Source of the DNA: Xenopus tropicalis | Lineage: Eukaryota > Chordata > Amphibia > Anura > Pipidae | Reading direction: 5' to 3' | Length of the DNA: 64,000 bases | NCBI RefSeq assembly: GCF_000004195.4 | Contig: NC_030677.2 | Span: forward strand, 44,765,142-44,829,141 | Shown: positions 23,601 to 35,600 of the stretch, piece after piece | Position numbering within the stretch: the first letter of the stretch is position 1 | How the letters are laid out: each line of letters starts with the position of its first letter | Position numbers and translations under genes: made by a program | Notes under the pieces: generated by a model | Told to the model about the DNA's origin: nothing | Database searches by the model: none | Seen by the model: the letters and a program-made list of their open reading frames with translations, nothing else

Positions 23601-26600
23601 CAGCTCCAACCTGGCCCAAGGAAAGTCTCCCATAGGGCTCAATGGCACTCTGCCGGTCCAACCTGGCCCAAGGAAAGTCTCCCATAGGGCTCAATGGCAC
23701 TCTGCAGCTCCAACCCGGCCCAAGGAAAGTCTCCCATAGGGCTCAATGGCACTCTGCAGCTCCAACCCGGCCCAAGGAAAGTCTCCTATAGGGCTCAATG
23801 GCACTCTGCAGCTCCAACCCGGCCCAAGGAAAGTCTCCCATAGGACTCAATGGCACTCTGCAGCTCCAACCTGGCCCAAGGAAAGTCTCCCATAGGGCTC
23901 AATGGCACTCTGCAGCTCCAACCCGGCCCAAGGAAAGTCTCCCATAGGGCTCAATGGCACTCTGCAGCTCCAACCTGGCCCAAGGAAAGTCTCCCATAGG
24001 GCTCAATGGCACTCTGCAGCTTCAACCCGGCCCAAGGAAAGTCTCCCATAGGGCTCAATGGCACTCTGCAGCTCCAACCTGGCCCAAGGAAAGTCTCCCA
24101 TAGGGCTCCATGGCACTCTGCAGCTCCAACCTGGCCCAAGGAAAGTCTCCCATAGGGCTCAATGGCACTCTGCAGCTCCAACCTGGCCCAAGGAAAGTCT
24201 CCCATAGGGCTCAATGGCACTCTGCAGCTCCAACCCGGCCCAAGGAAAGTCTCCTATAGGGCTCAATGGCACTCTGCAGCTCCAACCCGGCCCAAGGAAA
24301 GTCTCCCATAAGGCTCAATGGCACTCTGCAGCTCCAACCTGGCCCAAGGAAAGTCACGATTCTGAAGCTTGAATGAATCCGAAACTTTTGTACTCGTTGT
24401 GGCAAATATGATTTTGTCGCACAAATTGATGCAAAGCACGAAAAAGTTGCAGAAATTAACAAAAAAATCATAGAAAATACACACAGTTCTATAAATTAGA
24501 AAAAATACTAATTTTTGTAATTTTACTTTGATAAATGTGCCCCTTTATGTCATTTTCAGGCTCCAAGCAAAGCAAAATATCAAGTGCAGACAGATGCCGG
24601 TGAATGTTCAGCAAGTCTGGATGAAGAAACAAATAGTTCACAAACCCCTGCACAAGCAAAGAAACACAGAAACAAAACCAGTAAAGGTGCAGTAAGTATT
24701 TGACAATTGCACTGTAAGTGTTTTGTCTGTTTTATTCCTATAAAGATCCAATTCAAACCTTACATGTTTTACCTAAACCAGTAAAAACGTGTAAACTTTC
24801 CATGTTCTTATGGAAAGACTCTAAATCTGGTTTGTTATGGGTCACCATATATAAAATGTGTTAATGTTAATGAATTGTTGTACTGAGAAGTAAGCTTATA
24901 GTACTTTGACATCATGCATCATACAGGGGCTTGCTGTCCATGGTCAGTGCAAAAATGTTCTCTGCTACAGATCCAAGTGGTTTAAATCAGTGCTTAAAAA
25001 AAACAAAAAACCTTTCTAATTCCTGTCTATTGTCTTAGGGTTCTCCCAAAGGCAAAACCCCAGAAAGAATACAGAATAAATCTTTGACACCGGAATCGAG
25101 TGTATCAGGTAAAAATCAGAAATTACTCTTTTGGAGGTTATCAAAAGATTCTTATTACATGCACTGAAAATGCTATCTGGTTTTTATGGTCACCTACACT
25201 GGCAATCAATAAACAAATCAAATGTGATCATTTTTATTGTTAGTCTTTTTTGTGTTTGCTTTTCTTAGTTTTCAGACCCTTCCCTATTGATCTTCCATTT
25301 TGACTTCCAAACTGTTGCCTAGTAGCTGATTAAGTAAACGCTAGCAACCAAATAGCAGTTGAAATTCCAAGCCTGAGTGTTATTAAACAAAAACTGTAAA
25401 ACATTTTTTCATATTTTAAAAGCAACAGAAGAGAAACTAATTTCCTTTTACATAATAATTATTGTCATTTAATCATATAGCGCCAGAAAGTTGAGCATCA
25501 CTCACTTAACAGTGTTATAAAAAAAAAAAACAGGGGACTTAACGTCAATATTACAGTATGAGAATAGAAATAATGATTATAATCACAGGGGGTGCCTTAA
25601 AGTTTGCTACCCCCAGTGATTTTATTTTGCATAGTAATTAAATAGTTAATTTTTGAGCTGTATCGTTATAACAACAAAGCCAAAGCCTGCATGCAAGCAG
25701 ACATGGCAGTGAGCTGATACAGACATTCATAGGAGGATTACTTACAAATATTTGATTGGTTGGGCTTCATTCCTCTGCCCTCCTAGTGCCTCCAGCACAT
25801 AGGGTTCTATACACTAAGCATGGATAGGAAGACTAGGGGGATGGGAGGTAATGATTTTGGAGTGAAAAATGTAATCAGAGTTGTTAATAAAGTTTTTCAA
25901 AATCATTTTATTCTTTTTTGATTTAGCTGTATGCATAGATAGCAATACAATTAAAAGCCAAAATGTCACCTTTAAGGTGCAGTTCTCCATCATAAAGACC
26001 ACTAATCCAAAAAACCTCAGGACCCCAGGCATTTCAGATATCAGAAACCAGACCTGTACTGCACACGTAGTTAATACAGCCATACTTCAACTACTGTAGA
26101 TTCATTGACAATGCATCATTTGGTCATACAGGTATCGGAATCCTTATCTGGAAACCCATTATCCAGAAAGTTCTAAATTACGGCAAGGCCAGCTCCCATA
26201 GACTCCATTTTAATCAAATAATTCACATTTTTAAAAATGATTTACTTTTTCTCTGTAATAATAAAACAGTACCTTGTACTTTATCCCAACTAAGATATAA
26301 TTAATCCTTACTGGTGCCAGACCAATCCTATTGGGTTTAATTACTGTTTAAATAATTTTATTAACAGACTTAAGGTAGGAGATCCGAATTACGGAAAGAC
26401 CCCTTATCCGGAAAACCCGAGGTCTCGAGCATTCTGGATAATGTGTCCCATACCTGTATATACTTACATATACTAATACTGTGTAACAGATAAAGTCTTT
26501 CTACCATATTCAGCTGTATAATGTGGTGTCCCCAGGATTGCTTAAATTGATACTGACACTAAAAAAAACTACTCTTCAAAATATTAATATACATTAAAAG

Positions 26601-29600
26601 TTCCCTATAGGTCACGTTGATCATTTTTTGCCGATAGGGCTGCTTTTGTAAGTAATTGTTAAATTGTTTGTTCCGAAACCTGACTGTTTTACCAACCTGA
26701 GTGTCCCTTCTTAGCCTGTCAGTTATAGCTTCTAATGCTAACGGACTACTGCTGCACAAATATGGCTGCACCCTCATAGGGTAAAATGGGGGATTAGAGA
26801 GGTAATGTAAAAGCACTGGGCAAATACTTTTAAGCTAAATTATAAATAGCGTCCCAAGACAATGTTGCAATAGATGTAAAAAAAAAGTTTAGTTTCTGAT
26901 GTCAGTATCTCTTTAAGAAACTATTCTATAATTACTATTATACTATAATTATTCTAATATAGAGAAATATAGCCCACAGCCTTAAACTGTTTTGCAAACT
27001 GAGCAGTCAAATTTATATAACATTTCATTTTTAGGCTCTAAAAATGCTGTACCTCCAAAGGTCTGGTGTTCAGAAGAAATGCCCAGATCTTCCAGAGACC
27101 TGAATGAATTGGATGTTGTACTTGCTGAATTTGAAGACATTGTTGAAGAGTACAGGTAGGTAAAATATATGTCTCATAGTACAATTATTTGTGTAGTTAG
27201 GCTGTGGCTTGGGCCATATGTGTTCTCTAGGTTTCCCATGTGTCTGTTTTTTTTGTATAATGTTATCTCATGCAGGGACTTGAAGTGATAATGAGAAGCA
27301 AGCCCCCCAATAAGTTGCATATATTTTGCTAAGTCACAACTTTGCATGTATAGATGGCATGTATTACACTGCCGTGAAATGTCTGTGTAAGGTGCTTATC
27401 AAAACATTTCACATTTCAAGCGATTAGTAAGTGACTCTGATGAAGCCTATCAACCAATTGCAGGACCCTATATGTAAGAATCATCACTTTACAGTATACT
27501 CCTTTGTAGGCAAAGCAGTGGCAATACAGTGGTGCAATTTTTGCATATAATGTATAAATCCATAGAAAGGTAAGGATATAATAAAATATTGTTATATGTC
27601 AGATGGCTGTACCCTGTGTATTGGGCCAGAACTACAGCCTCCCTGCCAGATGTTAAGTTGAAGCTAGCTGAAAATCCCAGGAGGTGATTGCTTTGCCTCG
27701 CTTGGTCAAATCATGAAAGATCATCTAGTTTAGCAACCACTCCAAACAAGCCTTAGTGTATCTGGGACAGTGGCAAGAAAGTAATCATTTTGCCAACTTT
27801 CATGCAGCTAGTCTTCCATTAATCAGTATAAGCTCTTATGGCTTTATGGCTACATTAGAACTTTTAGGTTGAGTACATGGGTTACACAGGCGTGGCCTAT
27901 ATGAACAGTAAATTTTATTTGATTATTTTTGACATAATTTGTTTCTTTTCTTAGAGATGCCAATGATTCTGCTGCCTGCAAGAAAGCAGTGGATATGTTT
28001 TTTAACAGTGTTAAGGAACAGATTACAGAAACTGTAAGTTTTTTAAAAGTCATAATTGCTTACTTATGAAGCAGGTTACGTTGGCATTAATAAAACTAGT
28101 AACGTATGGAAGATTGTTTCTCTAAAACTTCTTTCCATAAATATCTTCTGCCTGGTTATCATCTTACACCAAGCTTAAAGTGTTTAAACAAAATTTAGGC
28201 CCTATTGCTAAACTCACATAGTAAAGTAAAATCTCTAGATAGTTGGTGTCTTTTCTGTAGTTGAATGAAAGCATTTAAAACAATTTTAACTGTTATAAAG
28301 AAAGAAAGTAGCTATCTGCTGCATGCAATTTACCACCAAGGCTCGGAAAAAACAATATTAAACAACCAAACAGATTAGTGGTATTGCATACCAATCATTT
28401 ATTGGTTAATAAAAAAATCAGTCAATAAATCCAGATTGTGCATGAGATACCAAAGGTCACACAGGTGCATCCCAGTGCTACATGGGCTCCATTCTCCACC
28501 TTCCTTACATGTTTTGCGCCATTAGGCGCTTCATAAGAATAGGTGTGGCAGTTAGGAGTTGTTTGCTTTTTATACCCTTCAAATGTTTTTTTTATAGTGC
28601 AGGGTCGTAACATAACCCTGCAACAAGCATATATAAACAAATGGTTCCTTCTTTTATTTAGGTGGTGTATAATAAGGCAAGAGATAATAACAATGAAGTG
28701 CAATAACCCTAAAATCTTTTAAACAATAAAAACACATAAAAATGATCTACTAAGTGAATATGCGCTTCTAAAACACACATATCAAGACTAGCCTGAAATG
28801 GATATTTTTACAGCTTTGTACATTACAAAGTAAAATAATTTTTTTTTTTTTAAATGTTAAAAATCCCTTTCTATTCTTTTCATATCCATTATAGTTATTA
28901 ATTTCTCCCACGTCTAGGGGGACACAGGGACCGTGGGGTAAAGGGCCCCTCCCATCAGGAGGCAGGACACTGAAGAACAGAGTTGTGGACCCTCCTCCTC
29001 CTCTCCCTTTATCCCCTCTCAACCCGGAAGGGATTCAGTTCTTTCAGTGTCCTGCCTCAGGAGGTTAGGAGTGGCCTCTAGGTAGGCCCATCAAAGGAAT
29101 CTGCGGTTAGTGCTTAGCACTAACAACCGGGGCGAAGCCATGTCAGCCTAGCCTGTTCATTAAGAGCTAGCCCCCCCCGCGGGAATAATGAGCCGTGCCC
29201 ATCAGGGCACAGGTCAGGGAGACAAATGCTCCGCATCGGCGCTCCCCCAGCAAGAGGTAAGGTGGGCGACCCCCCCCTAGAAACCCCCTACCTGCCTGCC
29301 CGTGCCCGCACTCCTACCCACAGCCTGAGCTCTCCCTGCGCGACCGCACTCGTCGACTCCTGTCTGCCCTCTGCGCCCCGGCTGGCTGCGCGCCTCAGCC
29401 GGCGGCGCGGCCAGCGTGACGTCACCGATGCGCGCCCTTACTTCGCGCCTCTCTCTCGCGCCATTCATTCGCGCCACTCTCACGCTCCCCACAACGCGGT
29501 CGGGCTCTCAGGGAGAAGCAGCATCAGGGGACCACCTGGGGGACAAGGAGTGTGGGCACCCCTCTCTCTCTCTCTCTCTCCACACCTCAGCACCCTGCAG

Positions 29601-32600
29601 TGCTACTCCAGGCGATCAGCATGACTGACGGTAGGGGGGATCTTTTCTCTAGGGGGGGCAGACACCCTAACCATGCGGTGTCCTTTTTTGCCTGCTCAAA
29701 ATGCCTTACCAAATTTAGAGAGGGCCAAACTGAACCGCTCTGTTCAACTTGCAGCCCAGCTCTGCCCCTACCATCTGACACCACTGCTTCAGGCCCCGGG
29801 GCAACCTCAGAGGGGACACCCAGGGCTCCCTCACCCACAAGGGCCACTGACCCTCAGGGCCCCTCTGACATCCCAGGTTGGGCAGTCACACTGTCACAGT
29901 CCCTGGCCAGCTTGCAATGCATACCGCAACTGACTTCATCCATTGATAAAATGCTAACCAAACTAGCTTCCTCACCTAACACTAGCAAGAAGCGTAAGAG
30001 GATCCCCAGTCGCCCAGCACCAACCACCAGGGACTCACTATCTATCCCCTCATCTGACGAAGAGGAGGCGAGTGAAGGAGAAATATTTTCCTCTTCCTCC
30101 ACGCCCAACTCAGACGAAGAGGACAATGCCGTCAGCGCAGCCCCCAACATAGACAACCTCATCAGAGCAGTACTAGAAACCCTACAGATTCAAGAGGAAG
30201 AGACCACCAAGACGAAATCAGCATCACTATTTAAGAGACAACACAAGACCTCTGCGGTTTTTCCAGCTCATGATCAGATGCAGGCCTTGATCTCAGAGGA
30301 ATGGAAGACACCAGACAAGAAATTCCAGACCTCAAAACATTTCAACCGGCAATATCCCTTTCCCAAGGAGGCCGTCGAGAAATGGAGCACTCCCCCAGTG
30401 GTTGACGCTCCAGTATCACGCCTCTCCAAGGCTACCGCACTCCCAGTGCCAGATGCCTCGGCCTTTAAGGACCCTACCGACAAAAAGATGGAGGGCCTGC
30501 TCAAAGCAAACTTCCTTTCCGTGGGATCAGCCCTACGACCTGTCCTAGCATCCGCATGGGTGAGCCGCGCAGTCGAGACATGGTCCACCTCTCTCCTACA
30601 GACTGCTCAGGAGGGGGGATCCAGGGAACACATGATCCAGCTAGCAGCCTACATTCAAGAAGCCAACCAGTTCCTAGCCGACGCCTCCCTGGATGCAGCC
30701 AGGGTCCTAGCCAGGGCGTCTGCCCTCTCAGTTGCAGCCCGCAGGGCCCTGTGGCTGAAACTTTGGTCCGCTGACCTGAGCTCTAAAAAATCTCTGGTTG
30801 CCATACCCTTCCAGGGCTCCAAACTATTCGGAGAGGAACTTGACAAGATTATTTCACAAGCCACGGGGGGCAAAAGTACCCTGCTGCCTCAAACCAAACC
30901 CAAATCAGCCTTCAACCCAAGAAGGGGTCACTCCTTTCGCAGCCAAGGCTTTCGCAACAACAAGACCAATCAGACCACGACTCACCAGTCATCATTCAAG
31001 GGACGTTTCCCCAACAAGGGAAAGTCCCCCTGGCAGTCCCGCAAGCCTCAATCCAAGTCACCAGTCGACAAGACCACCCACTCCTGACTACACTCGGGAG
31101 ACTCCAGAAGCGGGTTCCATAGGGGGACGCCTTCGGTTCTTCGCGGAGGTCTGGAGACTGCACGTGGAGGACGCATGGGTAGTTCAGACCATTGCAACCG
31201 GCTATCGACTGGAATTTCACGAAATCCCTCCAGCACATTTCTTTATGTCCAGGGTACCACATCAGACACCCAAACAGCAAGCCTTTCTCTCCATAATAGA
31301 AAAGCTACGCAAGACCGGAGTAATCATACCGGTACCCCAAAACCAGAGGTTCCGGGGCTTCTATTCAAACCTGTTTATAGTCCCAAAGAAGGATGGCTCC
31401 TTCCGCCCTATTCTGGACTTAAAGCTCCTGAACAGATGGATAATCTACCACAAATTCAAAATGGAGTCAGTCCGCACCATCATCCGAGCCCTGGAACCAG
31501 GAGACTTTCTGGCTTCCTTGGACATTCGAGACGCATACCTGCATGTTCCAATTTTTCAACCACACCAACAATACCTCCGGTTCGCCTTTCGGAATCAACA
31601 CTTTCAATTTGTCGCACTACCCTTCGGTCTATCTTCGGCCCCCCGAATATTCACGAAGATCATGGCATCCATGGCAGCCTTCCTCCGTGTCCGAGGTGTA
31701 TTCATAATGCCTTACTTGGACGACCTACTAATCAAGGCGAGATCCAAGACATTGGCCGAACACAATGTACAGCTGACAGTCCAGAACCTCCGGATGTTCG
31801 GATGGTCCATCAACCTGGACAAGTCGTCCCTATCTCCCAGCCAAAATATGGTATTTCTCGGTCTACAGTTCCAGACGGACATACAGAAAGTATTCCTCCC
31901 AAGGGACAAACAGCTCAAGATCCAGAGATCGATCAGAACACTCAGATCCTCAGCACACCCAACAATCCAGATGTGCATGAGAGTCCTGGGACTGATGGTC
32001 TCCACCATGGAGGCAGTCGCATTCGCCCAGTTCCGTCTTCGACCCCTTCAGACGGCGGTGTTGAAACTCTGGAACAGGACATCACTTCATCAGAGAATAA
32101 CACTTCCAGAGGACACCCTGAGGTCACTCAGCTGGTGGCTAACACCGGAACGGCTAACCCAAGGAAAGACATTTCTGGAACCAGTGTGGCTAATATTAAC
32201 CACAGACGCCAGCCTCACCGGATGGGGAGCAACCTTTCAAGGAAGAGCCGCACAAGGACTTTGGACACAGGAGGAAGCACTTCTCCCAATAAACATATTG
32301 GAACTACGAGCCATACTGCTAGCCCTCCAGTCGTGGGAACGCCTTCTGAGAAACCAAGCGGTTCGGATCCAATCAGACAATGCCACAGCAGTGGCATATA
32401 TAAATCGACAGGGGGGCACAAGAAGCAACAGGGCGAATCAGGAAGTGTCCTTCATCCTAGAGTGGGCAGAAAGGACCGCCACTCTACTTTCGGCAATTCA
32501 CATCCCCGGAGTGAGCAACGTAGAGGCCGATTTTCTCAGCAGGCACCATCTGGATCCGGGAGAGTGGCAACTACATCAGGATGCATTCCTATGCCTGACA

Positions 32601-35600
32601 CGGAAATGGGGGATGCCAGAAATAGACCTCATGGCCTCCAGGCACAATCGGAGAGTTCCCAGATTCTACGCAAGGTACCGCGACCCCCTGGCCGAAGGGG
32701 TGGACGCCATGACCCTACCGTGGAGATTTCGACTGGCATACGTTTTTCCCCCTCTCCCAATGCTACCTCGCGTACTACGGAAGATAGCCAGAGAACCGGT
32801 CACAGTGATTCTAGTCGCACCACGGTGGCCCAGGAGATCCTGGTACTCAAGTCTTCTAGAACTCTCATTAGAACCTCCAATATCTCTTCCAGTGTTTCCA
32901 CAGCTTCTGGCTCAGGGCCCGGTTTTTCATCACAAACCTCAGCTCTTCACCTTAACGGGATGGCTCTTGAGGCGGCAGTGCTGAGACAGAAGGGATTTTC
33001 AGAGGAGGTGATCATGACCATGATCAAAGCCCGAAAGCCGGTGACGTCAAAGATATACCACAGGGTGTGGGAGTGCTATCGACGATGGTGCGAGGACGAG
33101 GAGTTCTCCTTCACGGAATTAAGAATACCTCAGATTCTACAATTCCTCCAATTAGGACTTCAAAAGGGTCTCAAGCTGGGTTCCCTAAAGACTCAGATCT
33201 CAGCCTTGTCCATTCTCTTCCAGGAACGCATAGCCCTTTCAGAGGACGTTCGCACGTTTCTTCAGGGTGTCGCTCGCATCTCTCCCACGTTCAGGCACCC
33301 CATACCTCCATGGGACTTAAACCTGGTCCTAAACGCCCTCCTCGACAGTCCCTTCGAACCTCTGTCGGAGGTGGAGATAGAGACACTCACAAGGAAGACC
33401 GTTTTCCTAGTCGCAATATCTTCTGCCAGAAGAGTGTCAGAACTGGGGGCACTATCCTGCTCAGAACCCTTCCTAGTTTTCCACGAGGATAGGGCAGTAC
33501 TTAGAACGATACCGGGCTTCCTGCCCAAGGTGGTATCCAACTTCCATATAAATACGGAGATCGTGCTACCCTCATTCTGCAACAAACCTAAGAATGACAA
33601 GGAGACCAGACTGCATCAACTGGACGTGGTCAGAGCGCTTAAGACTTATACTTCTCGCACCCGAGCTTTTAGGAAGACAGACTCCCTATTCGTGATTCCG
33701 TCGGGAGCTAGAAAAGGTCTTCCAGCCACGAAAACCACCATTGCACGCTGGATAAAGGAGACAATAAGAAGATCTTACCTGGCGAAGAAGAAGGTGCCAC
33801 CAATCAAGATCAGAGCACACTCTACCAGATCTCTGGGAACCTCATGGGCACACAGAAACTTCGCATCGGCTGAACAAGTTTGCAGAGCGGCCACTTGGTC
33901 TTCTCTCCACACTTTTACAAAGTTTTATCAATTCAACACATACCTGTCGGCGGAAGCTACCTTCGGTAGGAAGGTACTCCAGGCAGTAATTTCTTAAATG
34001 GTCAGAGTTCTGCCCTCCCTACTGTGGGGTGGCTTTGGTACGTCCCCACGGTCCCTGTGTCCCCCTAGACGTGGGAGAAAAGGAGATTTATGTACTTACG
34101 GTTAAATCCTTTTCTCTCCAGTCGTAAGGGGGACACAGGGCTTCCCTCCCTGAACTCTTGTTCTTGTTATCCTCAGTCTTGTTGAGAGTTGTAGTTCGGT
34201 TATGAGTTAATTCTTTGTTACAAACTGAATCCCTTCCGGGTTGAGAGGGGATAAAGGGAGAGGAGGAGGAGGGTCCACAACTCTGTTCTTCAGTGTCCTG
34301 CCTCCTGATGGGAGGGGCCCTTTACCCCACGGTCCCTGTGTCCCCCTTACGACTGGAGAGAAAAGGATTTAACCGTAAGTACATAAATCTCCTTATTTCT
34401 CTTATTACATAACCATTACATACAAATACTGTACTTTACTTACAAATATGTACTCATATATACAAATTGCTTATTAGATTTAAAGTGCTTGATAGTGCAA
34501 ACCTGCATGACAATGCCAGTATAAAGTGAAAAGTGCACAGTAATGCAAAACATTTTATTACAATAATACATTGTCTTTTTGTATTCATGTTTCAATAATT
34601 ACTGCCAAATTGATGTAAGAAATAGTTCCAGCTCAAAATGAGTATTTATACCCTTTGGTGCCACAGTATCTAAAACAAAAATCCACTGTAACTTCAGTCT
34701 CAGTAATTTTTTTGTCAGATTGCCTTCACTTTTTTTATCGAATTTATTTATACCAAAAAAAATTAAATTCCATCACTTCCCCTTCATGTTCGTTTTTTTA
34801 AAATGCTTATTATTGTCTTTATTTTTTAGAGCTTCTGTATTAATACATGTTCCATCCTAAATTAATTTAAGGCTAGTGCTGTTCAATTTTTTCATGTTTG
34901 GCCTGACTTTATCTTAATTTTCTTAGATAGAAGAGTCACAAAAACTGAAAAATCTGAAGAGAAAAAATACAAAGGTATATGTTGTAATGCCTGCTGTACT
35001 TAACTGTGGTTACAATGTAGTAAATCTTGCATGTATCTGTAAATCCATTGCTTTTTTTTTTTTTTATTTGCACCAATTAATAAGCCCCTTGTGTGTTATG
35101 ATGGTAAAGCATCATCAGTATCCACGGTCTTGTAGCTACAGTGCCTTACAAAAAACTAATTTTACTGAATAACAGTTATTAACTTTTCAGTTACACGACA
35201 TGCAAAAAAAATTGCTATTTTTCATTTATACCAGAAAAAAAAATATTTTATGGAAAAATTCAACTGATTAAGGAAGTCTCATGTCTCACACACGTGCCAA
35301 TACCAGATATGGTTGGTTTTCTGGAGATTTTTTACTTCGATAGATAAAAAAACTCCCAGTAGTAAATTAAATAAATATGGTAATACTTTAGCTTCCAAAG
35401 CCAAAAATCCTGGAATATTAGGTTTACCCCAGGAAATCATATATTTTTTTGAAAATTACACATTCTGCCAAATCAGAAATGGGTAACGATGTCTTTCTGC
35501 TCCTTGGTATCAAAGAGCAATGCTTTTCTGAACTTAGCAGTTTCTATAAAAATGTATGAACATTCTAAAAAATCGCCTCAAAGCTTCTAATTTCAATCTC

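Larger units (their letters stand above)
28904..34394 (+). mobile_element. DIRS-type tyrosine-recombinase retrotransposon, apparently complete
   Basis: About 5.5 kb in cenpu intron 12, same strand as the gene. It has inverted terminal repeats (28904-29040 and 34222-34394), a Gag-like frame, a reverse transcriptase/RNase H/methyltransferase-like frame and a tyrosine recombinase frame, all open. An internal complementary region at 34044-34140 is complementary to both outer ends. There is no clear target duplication, as usual for DIRS. This is the textbook layout of DIRS elements, which are known from Xenopus. Confidence 0.93.

Noticed and set aside
23471..24354. Regularly spaced repeat array as a possible CRISPR
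   Set aside because: The 52-base units are contiguous with no unique spacers, and the setting is a vertebrate intron. It is a minisatellite.
23951..24484. Minus-strand open frames with repeated GRLSLG-like peptides
   Set aside because: They are by-products of a stop-poor 52-bp tandem repeat, open in several phases, with no exon signals.
29226..29624. 132-codon frame in the DIRS leader
   Set aside because: CpG-rich leader without a recognisable domain. The Gag-like frame with CxxC pairs starts later.
31175..32959. Upstream extension of the recombinase frame to 940 codons
   Set aside because: This part overlaps the RT/RNase H frame in another phase and has low-complexity Ser/Thr/Pro/Gly content. 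It is a shadow frame.
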